Source: Sphingobacterium alimentarium (GTDB taxonomy: Bacteria > Bacteroidota > Bacteroidia > Sphingobacteriales > Sphingobacteriaceae). Taken from it: a DNA stretch of 42,690 bases. Where the stretch lies: the NCBI RefSeq assembly GCF_004342685.1, contig NZ_SMBZ01000033.1:1-42690 (forward strand). Direction: 5' to 3'. The position numbers and the translations under genes are program-made. The notes beneath the pieces are model-generated. The model did not search any database, had not been told where the DNA came from, and saw nothing but the letters and a program-made list of their open reading frames with translations. Shown piece by piece: positions 15,705 through 24,974 of this stretch (within the stretch, counting starts at the first letter, position 1; the number at the start of each line of letters is the position of its first letter).

Positions 15705-16556
15705 ATGATTGATAATTTAAAAAGTGCATTTTTCAGTGCCAATCTGCACTATTTTCTACCTCATATTTCTCAAAGCTGTCACGAGGAAATATTTAGACGC
15801 TGGAAATCATATCACAGCAGTACCAGTTATAAAAATATAAGCTTTCCGGAAATTGACAGATTAAAGAAATCACCTGTAGGTATTATTGCATTATACCATC
15901 TTGGAAGTCATTTGCAAAGCATTAATTATTTGGCCGCAGTAGGAGTAAAGTTTGATATAGTAATAACAAAAAGTCTCACGCAAAAATACCAAGCTTACTT
16001 TAAAGCATTAATTGAGAAGAATAAGCTCAATTTTCAACCGAAATTTTTAGACGCTCAGGATCCTTATGTACTATTGAAAGTCCGCAATTCAATTTTCGAA
16101 CAGAGGTGTGTTATCATTTTTGCCGATGGTTTTGTTGGGGCAGACTCAAAATCAAAGGATTTACTGCCGGTAAACTTCTTTAGAAAAAAACTATATGTAA
16201 GGAAGGGTATTGCTTTAATTTCGTTCATCCTATCCTTAAACATATATCCTATTGTCCAAAGAAACAATGGACACAATACAGTTCTTAGACTTCAATCAAT
16301 TATACGACCCAGACCACAAGAAAATAAAGACGGATATGCTATCAGATGCATGAATGATCTGTTTTATATTCTTAAGCAGACAATAAAAGATAAACTTTAT
16401 CTATGGGAGTGTTGGAGCTACTTGCATCGTTATCATACTATACAAATAAATCCCAGTTCGCGTAAGAAAATAGCACCTAAAGCTGATATGAAAAAGATTA
16501 ATATAGGTAATAAAATACTATACTTTGATATTCTTAATTATAGGTTTTTCGAATAA
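15705..16556 (+). CDS. Divergent LpxL/HtrB-like acyltransferase-fold protein
   Basis: I choose ATG 15705 (283 residues) over an upstream TTG. The layout follows lysophospholipid/lipid A acyltransferases: VGIIALYHLGSHLQSINYL aligns with the HxxxxE/D block, followed by a VKFDIVITKS strand. Then come FADGFVGADSKSKDLLPVNF and YVRKGIALISFILSLNIYPIV, matching the DQ/FFG and G.A.LA....PVVPV blocks. His65 is present but the usual acidic residue five positions later is Leu70, with His69 beside it. So the enzyme is either inactive or uses another arrangement. It follows the 44-residue ORF and precedes the kinase. An acylation target such as the peptide is speculation. No signal peptide; probably a peripheral inner-membrane protein. 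Confidence 0.6.
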   Translation: MIDNLKSAFFSANLHYFLPHISQSCHEEIFRRWKSYHSSTSYKNISFPEIDRLKKSPVGIIALYHLGSHLQSINYLAAVGVKFDIVITKSLTQKYQAYFKALIEKNKLNFQPKFLDAQDPYVLLKVRNSIFEQRCVIIFADGFVGADSKSKDLLPVNFFRKKLYVRKGIALISFILSLNIYPIVQRNNGHNTVLRLQSIIRPRPQENKDGYAIRCMNDLFYILKQTIKDKLYLWECWSYLHRYHTIQINPSSRKKIAPKADMKKINIGNKILYFDILNYRFFE

Positions 16557-16609
16557 ATTATTTAAAAAGTAAAAAATAAATCTTAGATTAAGATAGCCAA
16601 TTACTAATT

Positions 16610-17623
16610 ATGCTGTCTAAATCTAAATTATTACCCTATTTACTTATAACATTCATAGTAATTTTAATAATATTTATAGGAAATGCTATTTTATATAGGG
16701 CAAACTTCTCAATAATTAACTCGCTGGTGGTCTCGATCATCATGCTATTCTATTTTTTTATCCTTGAAGGGATAGCGTATAAAATATGGAAGGGTTCCTC
16801 AAATTTGAGGGTAATCTGTATTTTACTATTATGTTTAATATTTTTTAGCTCGTTTTTTATCATTCATAAATTGGTATATGATATTCTCCCAAATTTTGAT
16901 ATTAAATTATACGCATATAGAGTAGAGCTAAGCAATACAGTTTTTATAAAGAATGTTACCACAAGTTTTTTAACAATCTTTTTCTTATCGTCAGTTGTAG
17001 CATCTAGAAGGGATGCTATTAAGAGCCATATGATAATTAAAGAGCTCTGGTATCGGAATACCTTTAGTAAAAGTAATCCGCATTTTTTTAACAGTTTATT
17101 TACTACAGCTTTATGCAGGGCTATTATGGGCCAAGGTAAAGATTCTCCTGACATGCTGGTAAAACTTTGTGAAATAGTCAGTTATGTGCTAAGACGAGAG
17201 GGCGTGAAAGCGGAATTCATCTCTCTAAAAAAGGAATGGATTCAGGTAGAACACTTTATTGATCTCATGAGATGGTATTACGGAGAGGATAAGGTGATGC
17301 TCACGATTAATGATGAAATTTCTGAGCGCTATCAAATCATTTCTCTACTTATATTATCTGCATTAGAAAATGCCAATAAATATGCTGACTGGGAAAGCGA
17401 AGTGCCTATTGTGATCAAAGTTCACAAAGTAAAATCAGACCTAGAAATTATTATTGAAAACACTTTTTGTAAGCAAGATAGAGCACAACATCAAGGCGAA
17501 AGGTCAGGCATATCGAGTTTATCCCAGAGGATCTCTCGGTATGGAAATAAATATAAAATAGCTTATAAAGAGAATAACAACGTATTCATATTTAAAATTA
17601 CCTTAAGGAATTATGACATCTAA
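16610..17623 (+). CDS. LytS-type sensor histidine kinase (His_kinase/GHKL)
   Basis: The 337-residue protein begins with about four transmembrane helices (roughly 8-25, 36-53, 66-86, 112-132) and no large extracytoplasmic domain, resembling peptide- or membrane-sensing kinases. The phospho-acceptor region is SNPHFFNSLFTTA with His158, a variant of the usual NPHFLFNSLN. The N box is ALENANKYA (Asn254), and a short G-box equivalent SGISSLSQRISRYG lies near the C-terminus. Its 3' end overlaps the response regulator by 11 bases, so the two form a pair. The signal is unknown; the neighbouring small peptide is the obvious candidate (inference). Confidence 0.85.
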   Translation: MLSKSKLLPYLLITFIVILIIFIGNAILYRANFSIINSLVVSIIMLFYFFILEGIAYKIWKGSSNLRVICILLLCLIFFSSFFIIHKLVYDILPNFDIKLYAYRVELSNTVFIKNVTTSFLTIFFLSSVVASRRDAIKSHMIIKELWYRNTFSKSNPHFFNSLFTTALCRAIMGQGKDSPDMLVKLCEIVSYVLRREGVKAEFISLKKEWIQVEHFIDLMRWYYGEDKVMLTINDEISERYQIISLLILSALENANKYADWESEVPIVIKVHKVKSDLEIIIENTFCKQDRAQHQGERSGISSLSQRISRYGNKYKIAYKENNNVFIFKITLRNYDI

Positions 17624-18332
17624 CTATTATACTATTGCCTTTGTTGATGATAGGCTTGAGGAAATTGAATTCTTTGAATTTTTTCTAAAAGACTTCCCCG
17701 AGTTTAAAGTTATCTGGAAGGAGAGTGATGCGCTAGTAGCTTTAAAACGTATAGAGGCAGAGCCTGTGGATGTGTTGATTATTGATATGAAGATGCCTAA
17801 ATTAAATGGTATTCAGTTTTTTAATGCTTTAAAGGAAAAACCTGTTGTCATTGTCTGTACAAGTTATAATGAATATATATTCCAGATATCACCTTATGAT
17901 TCAGGCTATATTGAAAAACCTGGAAATAGGGAGAACTTTATTGCAGCTCTAAAGAAAGCAAAAGACCAGTGCGATAAAAAAAATCAAGAGCAGCGAAAGT
18001 ATTATAGCTGGATTGCTGTAAAAACGACCAAAAATAATGGTAACCTCAAAAAAATAGAACTTAAAGATGTAGTTTTTTGTGAAGTAAACGATAAAAACAT
18101 ATTTTTTCACATGAATGATAATACGATAAATCATGGATTAATCTCCATGGAGTTATTGTTAGAAAAACTTCCTCAATCAAATTTCATTCGCGTACACAAA
18201 GGCTTTTTAATAAACATATATTATGTGGAGGAGTTCTCTCGCAAATATATAAAGCTAAAAGGAAAAAGAGACCATATCCCTATTGGAAGGGCGTATGTCA
18301 ATAATATAAAAAGTCTCTTGCAGCGGTACTGA
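17613..18332 (+). CDS. LytTR-family response regulator
   Basis: The 239-residue protein has a receiver domain (1-~118) with the acidic pair in AFVDDRLEE, phospho-acceptor Asp58 in LIIDMKMPKLNG and a conserved Lys in YIEKPGN. A LytTR DNA-binding domain follows (~135-239: IELKDVVFCEVNDKNIFFH, then FIRVHKGFLINIYYVEEF and IPIGRAYV). LytTR proteins bind direct repeats spaced two helical turns apart, which matches the 21-bp AAACGAC repeat upstream of the operon's first ORF. It is coupled to the kinase gene by overlap. Confidence 0.93.
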   Translation: MTSNYYTIAFVDDRLEEIEFFEFFLKDFPEFKVIWKESDALVALKRIEAEPVDVLIIDMKMPKLNGIQFFNALKEKPVVIVCTSYNEYIFQISPYDSGYIEKPGNRENFIAALKKAKDQCDKKNQEQRKYYSWIAVKTTKNNGNLKKIELKDVVFCEVNDKNIFFHMNDNTINHGLISMELLLEKLPQSNFIRVHKGFLINIYYVEEFSRKYIKLKGKRDHIPIGRAYVNNIKSLLQRY

Positions 18333-18395
18333 TTTAATACCTTGCATAGTATAACTACATTGTACTCACTTTTTTAACAATAAAGCTAACCTATC

Positions 18396-19565
18396 ATGAA
18401 TAAACCAAATTCGATTCTTAGCACGGATAAATTTCAGGACTTATTAGCCCAAATTGAGAATCATTTTAGCCATCAAGTTACAACTGATATTATGCCTGAG
18501 AATCAAATCCATGTTATCACTGAACTGGAGGATTATATTAATAATTTAAAAAAAGGCTTACTTATAGATAAGCAAGCTATCAATTTCAGTAAATTTAATA
18601 TTGGAGAGATCATTAAGTTAAGTGAGCGGCTGTACAGTCAGTTTTTAAAAACCCAGCGATTTAGAATTCCCAATTTGCGGAAGAATTATTTGATGGTGTT
18701 AAATGCTTTAGATGATTTTTTAAATTTGGTGGAAGTAAATCATTTTGATCTAATAGGTGATTTGCCTTATAGCAATTATTCCTATTCAAAATTGAGGATT
18801 GTTTTAAGAAAGGGCCTGAGTGATTTAAATATAAAGCTCGCATTAGCAAATTATTCCACAGAATTTATTACAGTTATTAATAGTGGGATAAATAAAATCA
18901 TCCGGCTTAGAGGTATTACCTATTCCCAGGTTAATAATTTAAGATTGACCCTAAATCATTTAAATTCTATTAACATGAGCCAACGGCAGGAGCTCTTAAT
19001 GTATCTTATAAAAAGGAATTTCAATTCCTCTGAGCTATATGACTTCTGTATAAATCTGGTTGATAATATTTTAATCGATGAGCCAAATCTGTACAAAAGG
19101 ATTGATCATCTTATAACTTTACAGGAGGAGATCCTAAAAATGCAAATAGAGCAGAGATTGACTCAAGTAAAGACTCGAAATACACTAATTTATCATTTAA
19201 AGAATTATTTAAATAAAAAGAGGGATTTCTTGGAGAAAAAGTTGACTAACAAGATTGATCAGGTCAAAAATTTATCTGCTATAAAGGATACATCAAAAAT
19301 TACCTTGGAAATTCCGGTTAATGAATTTGCGTTCATTATTCGGCTATTTATGGTAGAGAACATTCTTCCCAGTGAAAACAAAGGGAAATTATTTGAGTTT
19401 TTTGCCCATTCTTTTAAAACAAGAACTTCACCTTTAATTTCTAAGGATAGTTTATGGAAAAAGTCGCGTGCTGTTGAAGTTACAACAGCTGCAGCCGTGA
19501 AGGATCATCTGATTAATATGATTAATTATATAAATAAAGAATATACAGCAAATTATTTTAAATAG
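18396..19565 (+). CDS. Conserved hypothetical protein, largely helical
   Basis: The 389-residue protein has no signal peptide or membrane segment. It is rich in Leu, Asn, Ile and Lys and looks mostly alpha-helical, with a basic central helix (EQRLTQVKTRNTLIYHLKNY) and LEKKLTNKIDQVKNLS. The C-terminal ~90 residues (NEFAFIIRLFMVENILPSEN, FFAHSFKTRTSPLISKDSLW, then INYINKEYT) resemble a C-terminal module I recall from unnamed Bacteroidota proteins. I do not recognise a function. It starts 63 bases after the response regulator in the same direction and is probably the last gene of that operon, ending before a strong hairpin. Confidence 0.6.
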   Translation: MNKPNSILSTDKFQDLLAQIENHFSHQVTTDIMPENQIHVITELEDYINNLKKGLLIDKQAINFSKFNIGEIIKLSERLYSQFLKTQRFRIPNLRKNYLMVLNALDDFLNLVEVNHFDLIGDLPYSNYSYSKLRIVLRKGLSDLNIKLALANYSTEFITVINSGINKIIRLRGITYSQVNNLRLTLNHLNSINMSQRQELLMYLIKRNFNSSELYDFCINLVDNILIDEPNLYKRIDHLITLQEEILKMQIEQRLTQVKTRNTLIYHLKNYLNKKRDFLEKKLTNKIDQVKNLSAIKDTSKITLEIPVNEFAFIIRLFMVENILPSENKGKLFEFFAHSFKTRTSPLISKDSLWKKSRAVEVTTAAAVKDHLINMINYINKEYTANYFK

Positions 19566-19596
19566 AATATTTACTCCTCCAATAAAACATAAAAAA

Positions 19597-19618
19597 AATC
19601 CCTCAAATTTGAGGGATT
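19597..19618. terminator. Perfect 22-bp palindromic terminator between convergent genes
   Basis: The 22-bp palindrome centred on CAAATTTG has 11-base arms built on AATCCCTC/GAGGGATT. On the minus strand it is followed by eight T residues, a textbook intrinsic terminator for the Prc protease gene, and it can also stop the plus-strand operon. Confidence 0.9.
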
Positions 19619-19634
19619 CCTATGTTGAGCATTG

Positions 19635-21749
19635 TTATTTCTTAAGATTGATGAAATCTAGCATTACATTTAAACTTTCTTCAAGGATAAAGTCAAACTC
19701 TACTTTGGGTTGTGGCTCACCTTCCTTCCATATCGGCATGTTATGTAATTCCAGTATTTTATTCAGACGGTTTCTATTTTTCAGTTTATTGGTATCCCTT
19801 TCTTTTTTAAGAGCCTCCTCATTTAAACTGATTTTGGAAGTCGTATTCATGGCCTTATTGAATTCCTCGATGTCCTCTTTTAAGAATTTGTATTCTTCGG
19901 AGGTTTTCATCCTCGCTTCGTGCTTGCTGCCCAATTGTTTTTTAATTGCTGAGAGATCATTAATCTGCGCATAGGATGTAGATTTGATCTGATCCCAAGG
20001 TAGCGCTGCGGGCTCGGAGGATTCCCCATATTTCTCCGCAGAAAATTGTGTCGGAAAAATAATGTCCGGATCTACACCTTTATGCTGGGTGCTGCTGCCG
20101 TTTATTCTGTAGAATTTGGCAACAGTAACATTGATCTGGCCAAACTGCGGTGCACCGTTAGGGGTAGTGGGATCCTCCTCTCCGGAAGCTCTTAATCGTA
20201 ACTTATTAGTAGGGCTGATAAATCTAGACATGTCTACCGCTGATTGTACCGTGCCTTTACCATAGCTTGATGAACCTAAAATGATACCGCGACCGTAATC
20301 TTGGATAGCTCCAGCAAATATCTCGGAAGCCGATGCAGAATAACGATTTATAATCACACCAAATGGTCCTGTCCATGCTACACTGCTGTCTTCATCACGG
20401 TGAACTTCAATCTGGTTACGTGTATCTTTGACTTGTACTACTGGACCTTTTTCGATGAACAGTCCGGTGAGCTCGATTGCTTCTTGTAGAGAGCCACCAC
20501 CATTATTTCTAAGGTCTAATACAACAGCATCTACCTTTTCTTGTTTGAGCGTATCTAGAATAAGTTTAACATCGCGCGTCGTACTTTTGTAATTTGGATC
20601 ACGTTTGCGATAAGCTTCAAAATCGATATAAAACTTAGGTAAGGTAATCACTCCAATTTTATAGGATTTTCCATCTTCACCTTTCACTGTTTTGATTGTT
20701 TTTTGTGCAGATTCCTCTTCAATAACAATTTTTTCGCGAGTGAGCTTAATAATTGTCGGCTGTACCGACAAGTCTTGTCCAGCTGGCAGTACTTTTAGAC
20801 GTACCACCGTACCTTTGGGGCCTTTAATTTTTGCTACAGCAGCATCTAGGCGCCAGCCGACAATGTCCTCAAACTCTCCATTGCCTTGCGCAACTCCGAT
20901 AATGCGATCGTCAATCTTTAATGTCTTATCTTTAAATGCTGGACCTCCAGCAATGATTTCCTTTATGGTGACCATCTCATTTTCCATTTGCAGTCTTGCT
21001 CCAATGCCTTCTAAGGTATTAGACATATCCTCATTGAAACGTTGCGCAAAGGAGGGGTTGTAATAAGTGGTATGTGGATCAATAGCGTTGGTAAAAGCAG
21101 CCATAATCAATTGAAATGCATCATTTGAGTTTGTTTGCTTAGCTTGGGAAATTAAATTATTATAACGCTTTTTTATAGTTTCTTTATGTTTCTCCGATTC
21201 ATCTTTTCCAGCAGGAGAAGTTAATTTTAAATTTAATAGATCGAATTTTACGCGTTTGCGCCACTGATCGTTAAGCTCTTCTTCGGATGAAAACCAAGCT
21301 AATTTGTCCCGGTAGTTAACATAAGTTTCCTCATTATTGAATTCGTGAGCAACATCGACCTGAGTTAAAGCATACTCTAAAGATTGTAAAGCACGCTGGT
21401 TATACCTGTTGAAAACATAAAAGGCACTCGACAGATCGCCATTACGCATATCCTGGCTGATGTTATTGCGGAATTTTTGAAACTCATCGATATCCGACTG
21501 CAAGAAGTAATTTTTTCCTTCATCAAGCGTTTTGATTAGGTTATCAAAGACAATGTTAGAAATGGAGTCATTGGCCGATACCTTTTTGTAACTATAATTT
21601 TCAAGAATGCCCACCACTTCTTTAGCAATAATTTCATGCTGAAGTGTAGGCTTGAGGTTAAGTTCGCCCTCCTGGAGAAGGACTCTAGGTTTTGCGCCAC
21701 ATGCGACAACAGAAATAAATGCTAAACAGACTAAAATATTTTTGAACAT
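19635..21749 (-). CDS. prc: Carboxy-terminal processing (tail-specific) protease, S41 family lipoprotein
   Basis: From ATG 21749 the product has 704 residues and begins with a lipoprotein signal (MFKNILVCLAFISVVACG). Order: an N-terminal helical domain, a PDZ domain (~230-320; LEGIGARLQMEN, IKEIIAGGPAFKDKTLKIDD), and the S41 catalytic core. The nucleophile Ser lies in YSASASEIFAGAIQDYGRG and the catalytic Lys in SSYGKGTVQ. A C-terminal DUF3340-like region follows. Prc cleaves proteins from their C-termini in the periplasm, with roles in envelope and lipoprotein turnover. The length is normal for Bacteroidota Prc. Transcribed alone, ending at a strong terminator. Confidence 0.95.
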   Translation of the reverse strand: MFKNILVCLAFISVVACGAKPRVLLQEGELNLKPTLQHEIIAKEVVGILENYSYKKVSANDSISNIVFDNLIKTLDEGKNYFLQSDIDEFQKFRNNISQDMRNGDLSSAFYVFNRYNQRALQSLEYALTQVDVAHEFNNEETYVNYRDKLAWFSSEEELNDQWRKRVKFDLLNLKLTSPAGKDESEKHKETIKKRYNNLISQAKQTNSNDAFQLIMAAFTNAIDPHTTYYNPSFAQRFNEDMSNTLEGIGARLQMENEMVTIKEIIAGGPAFKDKTLKIDDRIIGVAQGNGEFEDIVGWRLDAAVAKIKGPKGTVVRLKVLPAGQDLSVQPTIIKLTREKIVIEEESAQKTIKTVKGEDGKSYKIGVITLPKFYIDFEAYRKRDPNYKSTTRDVKLILDTLKQEKVDAVVLDLRNNGGGSLQEAIELTGLFIEKGPVVQVKDTRNQIEVHRDEDSSVAWTGPFGVIINRYSASASEIFAGAIQDYGRGIILGSSSYGKGTVQSAVDMSRFISPTNKLRLRASGEEDPTTPNGAPQFGQINVTVAKFYRINGSSTQHKGVDPDIIFPTQFSAEKYGESSEPAALPWDQIKSTSYAQINDLSAIKKQLGSKHEARMKTSEEYKFLKEDIEEFNKAMNTTSKISLNEEALKKERDTNKLKNRNRLNKILELHNMPIWKEGEPQPKVEFDFILEESLNVMLDFINLKK

Positions 21750-21894
21750 ATGTATTGTGTTGTGTATTATCATTGTTAAAAGGATTCCCTATGGGGTTTA
21801 TACTTCTCGATAAAATTAGTTAAAATTAATTCATCCTAATAATCTTTGACTTCAAATAAGCAAAAAGTAGAGGATAAAGGATGTAACAATATTA

Positions 21895-22977
21895 CTAAAA
21901 TAAGTCCTTCCTTAAATTCCAATATTTTTGCAGGTAGTTTTCTGCCTCCACAAAATTATTAAGGTTAACATGCGCCCGACCTAATTGTTCAGCGATTGCC
22001 AATTGTAAATACTTATTTGGACTTGATTCTGCCAGATCCCAAGCTTTTTCTAGCTCTTGTTTTGCCACCCTGTAATTGGATTGAATCATCTTAGAGGAAC
22101 CTAACATATATTCGATCATAGGCAGCTTCTCGGCATAATTCTTTTCGTTGGCTAAATCTTTGGCTTGTATGAGAAACCATTGTGCTTCAGTATGTTTATT
22201 TTGATTTCTATATATTTCTGCTAAAATTATCCAGCCATCAATCTTTCCACTGTAATATTTTGACTTATTAAACAAAGGCAATGCTTTGCGTATAATTGTA
22301 TTTTCGGCAGCCCTAAAATCCTTGTCATAGGCTTGAATAAGCGCAATACGTGTATGAGAAGCAGCTTGTGCAGCGAGGTCTTTTTTCCCTTCAGCATATT
22401 TTAGGTAGTTTTTCTCCAGATCAGCGGCCTCATGGTAACGTCCTTGTAATAAATAAAGGGACGCCAAATTGGACTGTATTATAGCAACATCTTCTGCCTG
22501 CTTTTGCGTCTGGGCCCGAGATAATGCAGCATGAAGCGCTTCAGCAGCTGCCTGGTAATTTTGCTCAACCACATATTGGGCTGCTTGTTCATTGTATAAA
22601 GCGTAGCTCAATATGTTTTGGCTGCTATGCTGCTGCAAAAGTGGAATATATTCTTGTGCAGTACGATTTTTCTCCACCATATCAGCTATATGTGTGTAAT
22701 TGGATGTTTTTTTGAACGTTGAGAACAATCGGAAATATTGTAAGCCTTGGTCTATGGAGTCTTGAAAGTGCGCTATCTCCTTGTAAGTATCTGTCATTTC
22801 TTCGGCTAATGTACGGGGAAACGGCAGAATATATACTTTGGGGCCTATACCATTAAAGAGCGTGTCATATTTTGTCACGTAACCATAAGGATCGAGTGTA
22901 TTTTCTTTCTGTACTTGTGCTTGGACGGAAAGGCTTAGCAATGTAAGTATATAGAATAGTATGAATTTTATTGACAT
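21895..22977 (-). CDS. Secreted TPR-repeat protein
   Basis: I take ATG 22977 as the start because it gives a standard signal peptide (MSIKFILFYILTLLSLSVQA) cleaved after AQA; the frame itself is open to 23025. The mature part holds at least five TPR-like helix pairs (AAQYVVEQNYQAAAEALHAA, NLASLYLLQGRYHEAADLE, ILAEIYRNQNKHTEAQWFL, AEQLGRAHVNLNNFVEAENY). It is probably a periplasmic scaffold or partner-binding protein. It starts 97 bp from the divergent rarA gene. No enzymatic motif is visible and the specific role is unknown. Confidence 0.85.
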   Translation of the reverse strand: MSIKFILFYILTLLSLSVQAQVQKENTLDPYGYVTKYDTLFNGIGPKVYILPFPRTLAEEMTDTYKEIAHFQDSIDQGLQYFRLFSTFKKTSNYTHIADMVEKNRTAQEYIPLLQQHSSQNILSYALYNEQAAQYVVEQNYQAAAEALHAALSRAQTQKQAEDVAIIQSNLASLYLLQGRYHEAADLEKNYLKYAEGKKDLAAQAASHTRIALIQAYDKDFRAAENTIIRKALPLFNKSKYYSGKIDGWIILAEIYRNQNKHTEAQWFLIQAKDLANEKNYAEKLPMIEYMLGSSKMIQSNYRVAKQELEKAWDLAESSPNKYLQLAIAEQLGRAHVNLNNFVEAENYLQKYWNLRKDLF

Positions 22978-23041
22978 TTTTAAAAACAAATTTAACCAAA
23001 TGTAGTAAATGTGGACAACTTTCAAGCCAAATGATTTTATG

Positions 23042-23049
23042 TAACTTTG
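23042..23049 (+). promoter_or_regulatory. Bacteroidota -7 box upstream of rarA
   Basis: TAACTTTG fits TAnnTTTG and lies 25 bases before the rarA ATG, a plausible leader length. No TTG at the -33 position was found. Confidence 0.45.
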
Positions 23050-23074
23050 TGTTAAAATTAATTGAAAGATAAAT

Positions 23075-24355
23075 ATGACAACCCGAGTTCCATTAGCCGA
23101 GCGATTACGACCGCGTAGTATACAGGACTATGTGGGTCAGAAACATTTATTAGGTGAAAATGCGGTTTTGTATAATGCCATCAAGCGCAAAAATATTCCT
23201 TCCATGATATTATGGGGGCCTCCTGGTGTGGGAAAGACAAGTCTTGCATACTTGATTGCTAAAGAGCTGGATCGTCCATTTTTTAGCTTAAGCGCTATTA
23301 AATCGGGTGTCAAGGATGTGCGGGAGGTTATTGATAAGGCCGAGCAATTAATGAACTTCAATGGTGAGCAGCCTATACTTTTTATTGATGAGATCCACCG
23401 TTTCTCCAAAAGTCAGCAAGACTCGTTGCTCGGAGCGGTAGAACGTGGTTTGGTGACATTAATAGGTGCTACCACGGAAAACCCCTCCTTTGAGGTTATA
23501 TCCGCATTATTAAGCCGCTGTCAAGTTTATGTACTGGAATCCTTGGATAAAGAAGACTTGATCCATTTGGTAAGTAAAGCTATTAAGGAGGATGCGTTTT
23601 TGCAGAAGGATAATATAAATATTCAAGAGTATGACGCGCTATTGCGGATTTCGGGGGGTGATGCACGTAAGTTGTTGAATGTATTAGAATTAGTGGTTGA
23701 CGCCGCCGCTGCGTACAATATTGCTATTACCAATGACTTCGTGCTTAAACAAGTTCAGCAAAATATGGCGCGTTATGATAAGACAGGTGAACAGCACTAT
23801 GACATCATATCGGCATTCATAAAGTCTATACGTGGATCGGATCCCAATGCAGCCGTATACTGGCTTGCGCGAATGATTGAAGGGGGAGAAGATCCTTCTT
23901 TTATTGCCAGGCGACTACTTATTTTGGCCTCAGAGGATATTGGCAATGCTAATCCCAATGCGCTTTTGCTTGCAAATAACTGTTTTCAGGCTGTAAATGT
24001 CATTGGATGGCCAGAATCGAGGATTATTTTGGCGCAGACGGTCACTTACCTTGCTTCTTCTGCTAAGAGCAATGCTTCCTATGAGGCTATAAATAAAGCG
24101 CAGGCTCTAGTGCGCCAAACGGGAGATTTGTCGGTACCCCTGCATTTGCGTAACGCACCTACCAAGCTAATGAAAGAGCTGGATTACGGCACAGAATATA
24201 AATATGCCCATGCATATTCTACCAATTTTGTAGAACAAGAGTTTATGCCATCTGGTATTGAAGGGGTACCCTTATATAAGCCAGGGAGTAATTCTAGCGA
24301 AGAGCGGCTCCGAGCTTCATTGAAAGAAAAATGGAAAGATAAGTATGGCTATTAA
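23075..24355 (+). CDS. rarA: Replication-associated recombination protein A (AAA+ ATPase, RarA/MgsA)
   Basis: The 426-residue protein matches RarA/MgsA along its length. The N-terminus PLAERLRPRSIQDYVGQKHL is diagnostic. Walker A is GPPGVGKTS (about residues 47-55), Walker B LFIDEIHRF, sensor-1 region LIGATTENPSF, and an Arg-finger region ALLSRCQVY. The C-terminal MgsA domain follows (SDPNAAVYWLARMIEGGEDP, RRLLILASEDIGNANPNALL). RarA acts at stalled replication forks with SSB and recombination proteins. A separate transcript from the downstream exonuclease gene (80-bp gap) is possible. Confidence 0.96.
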   Translation: MTTRVPLAERLRPRSIQDYVGQKHLLGENAVLYNAIKRKNIPSMILWGPPGVGKTSLAYLIAKELDRPFFSLSAIKSGVKDVREVIDKAEQLMNFNGEQPILFIDEIHRFSKSQQDSLLGAVERGLVTLIGATTENPSFEVISALLSRCQVYVLESLDKEDLIHLVSKAIKEDAFLQKDNINIQEYDALLRISGGDARKLLNVLELVVDAAAAYNIAITNDFVLKQVQQNMARYDKTGEQHYDIISAFIKSIRGSDPNAAVYWLARMIEGGEDPSFIARRLLILASEDIGNANPNALLLANNCFQAVNVIGWPESRIILAQTVTYLASSAKSNASYEAINKAQALVRQTGDLSVPLHLRNAPTKLMKELDYGTEYKYAHAYSTNFVEQEFMPSGIEGVPLYKPGSNSSEERLRASLKEKWKDKYGY

Positions 24356-24435
24356 GCCAGTATAGTACTACTATTATTATTATCATACCGCTTTAATAAG
24401 ATTATGATTTTATTTATTACTTTTAAATTTGATTA

Positions 24436-24972
24436 ATGCATACTTTTACTTCCATTGATTTTGAATTGGCTACCTCGGAATATACGAGCGTATGTGCCGT
24501 GGGTTTAGTGAGTGTAGTGGATGGTGTGATAGCAAATGAATTTTATAGTTTGGTCCAGCCACCGGCAAATAAATACATGTGGCAAACCACGCGTGTACAT
24601 GGCATAAGACCTAAAGACACCCAACATTCGCCTACTTTTGAGGAATTGTTCCCTGCTATTTTGCCATTAATATATGGGCAAAATATGGTAGCACATAATG
24701 AAGAGCTGGATCGTAAAGTTTTGCGCCAAACAATGCAATACTATGGGCTGGAATACGATGAGTTGGAATTAAAGCAAACTTGGGATTGTACAAGCAAAAT
24801 TTATAAAAAATTAGGGTTTGAAAAGACCAAGCTTAGTATAGTTTGTAAAATTATGGATGTTGAAATAAAGCCGCATGATGCGCTTTCGGACGCAAGAGCA
24901 TGTGCCGAGCTTTACCTTAAAAGAAATCGCGCAAAAGAAATGCTGACGGTTTTTCAACAATTGCACCCTTAA
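24436..24972 (+). CDS. DEDDh 3'-5' exonuclease (DnaQ/RNase T-like)
   Basis: The 178-residue protein carries all DEDDh motifs: ExoI is IDFELATS (Asp8 and Glu10), ExoII HNEELDRKVL with an Asp, and ExoIII HDALSDARACAEL giving the catalytic His and last Asp. VSVVDGVIANEFYSLVQPP and TTRVHGI are the usual strands and loop of the DnaQ-like fold. Stand-alone proteins of this size trim DNA or RNA ends and are not necessarily the Pol III epsilon subunit. Its stop is 2 bases from the next ATG, so it is probably cotranscribed with the cytidylyltransferase-like gene. Confidence 0.9.
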   Translation: MHTFTSIDFELATSEYTSVCAVGLVSVVDGVIANEFYSLVQPPANKYMWQTTRVHGIRPKDTQHSPTFEELFPAILPLIYGQNMVAHNEELDRKVLRQTMQYYGLEYDELELKQTWDCTSKIYKKLGFEKTKLSIVCKIMDVEIKPHDALSDARACAELYLKRNRAKEMLTVFQQLHP

Positions 24973-24974
24973 TA

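Noticed and set aside
19609..21063. Several plus-strand ORFs of 60-123 codons inside the protease gene
   Set aside because: All are antisense shadows of the S41 protease, which has complete catalytic motifs.
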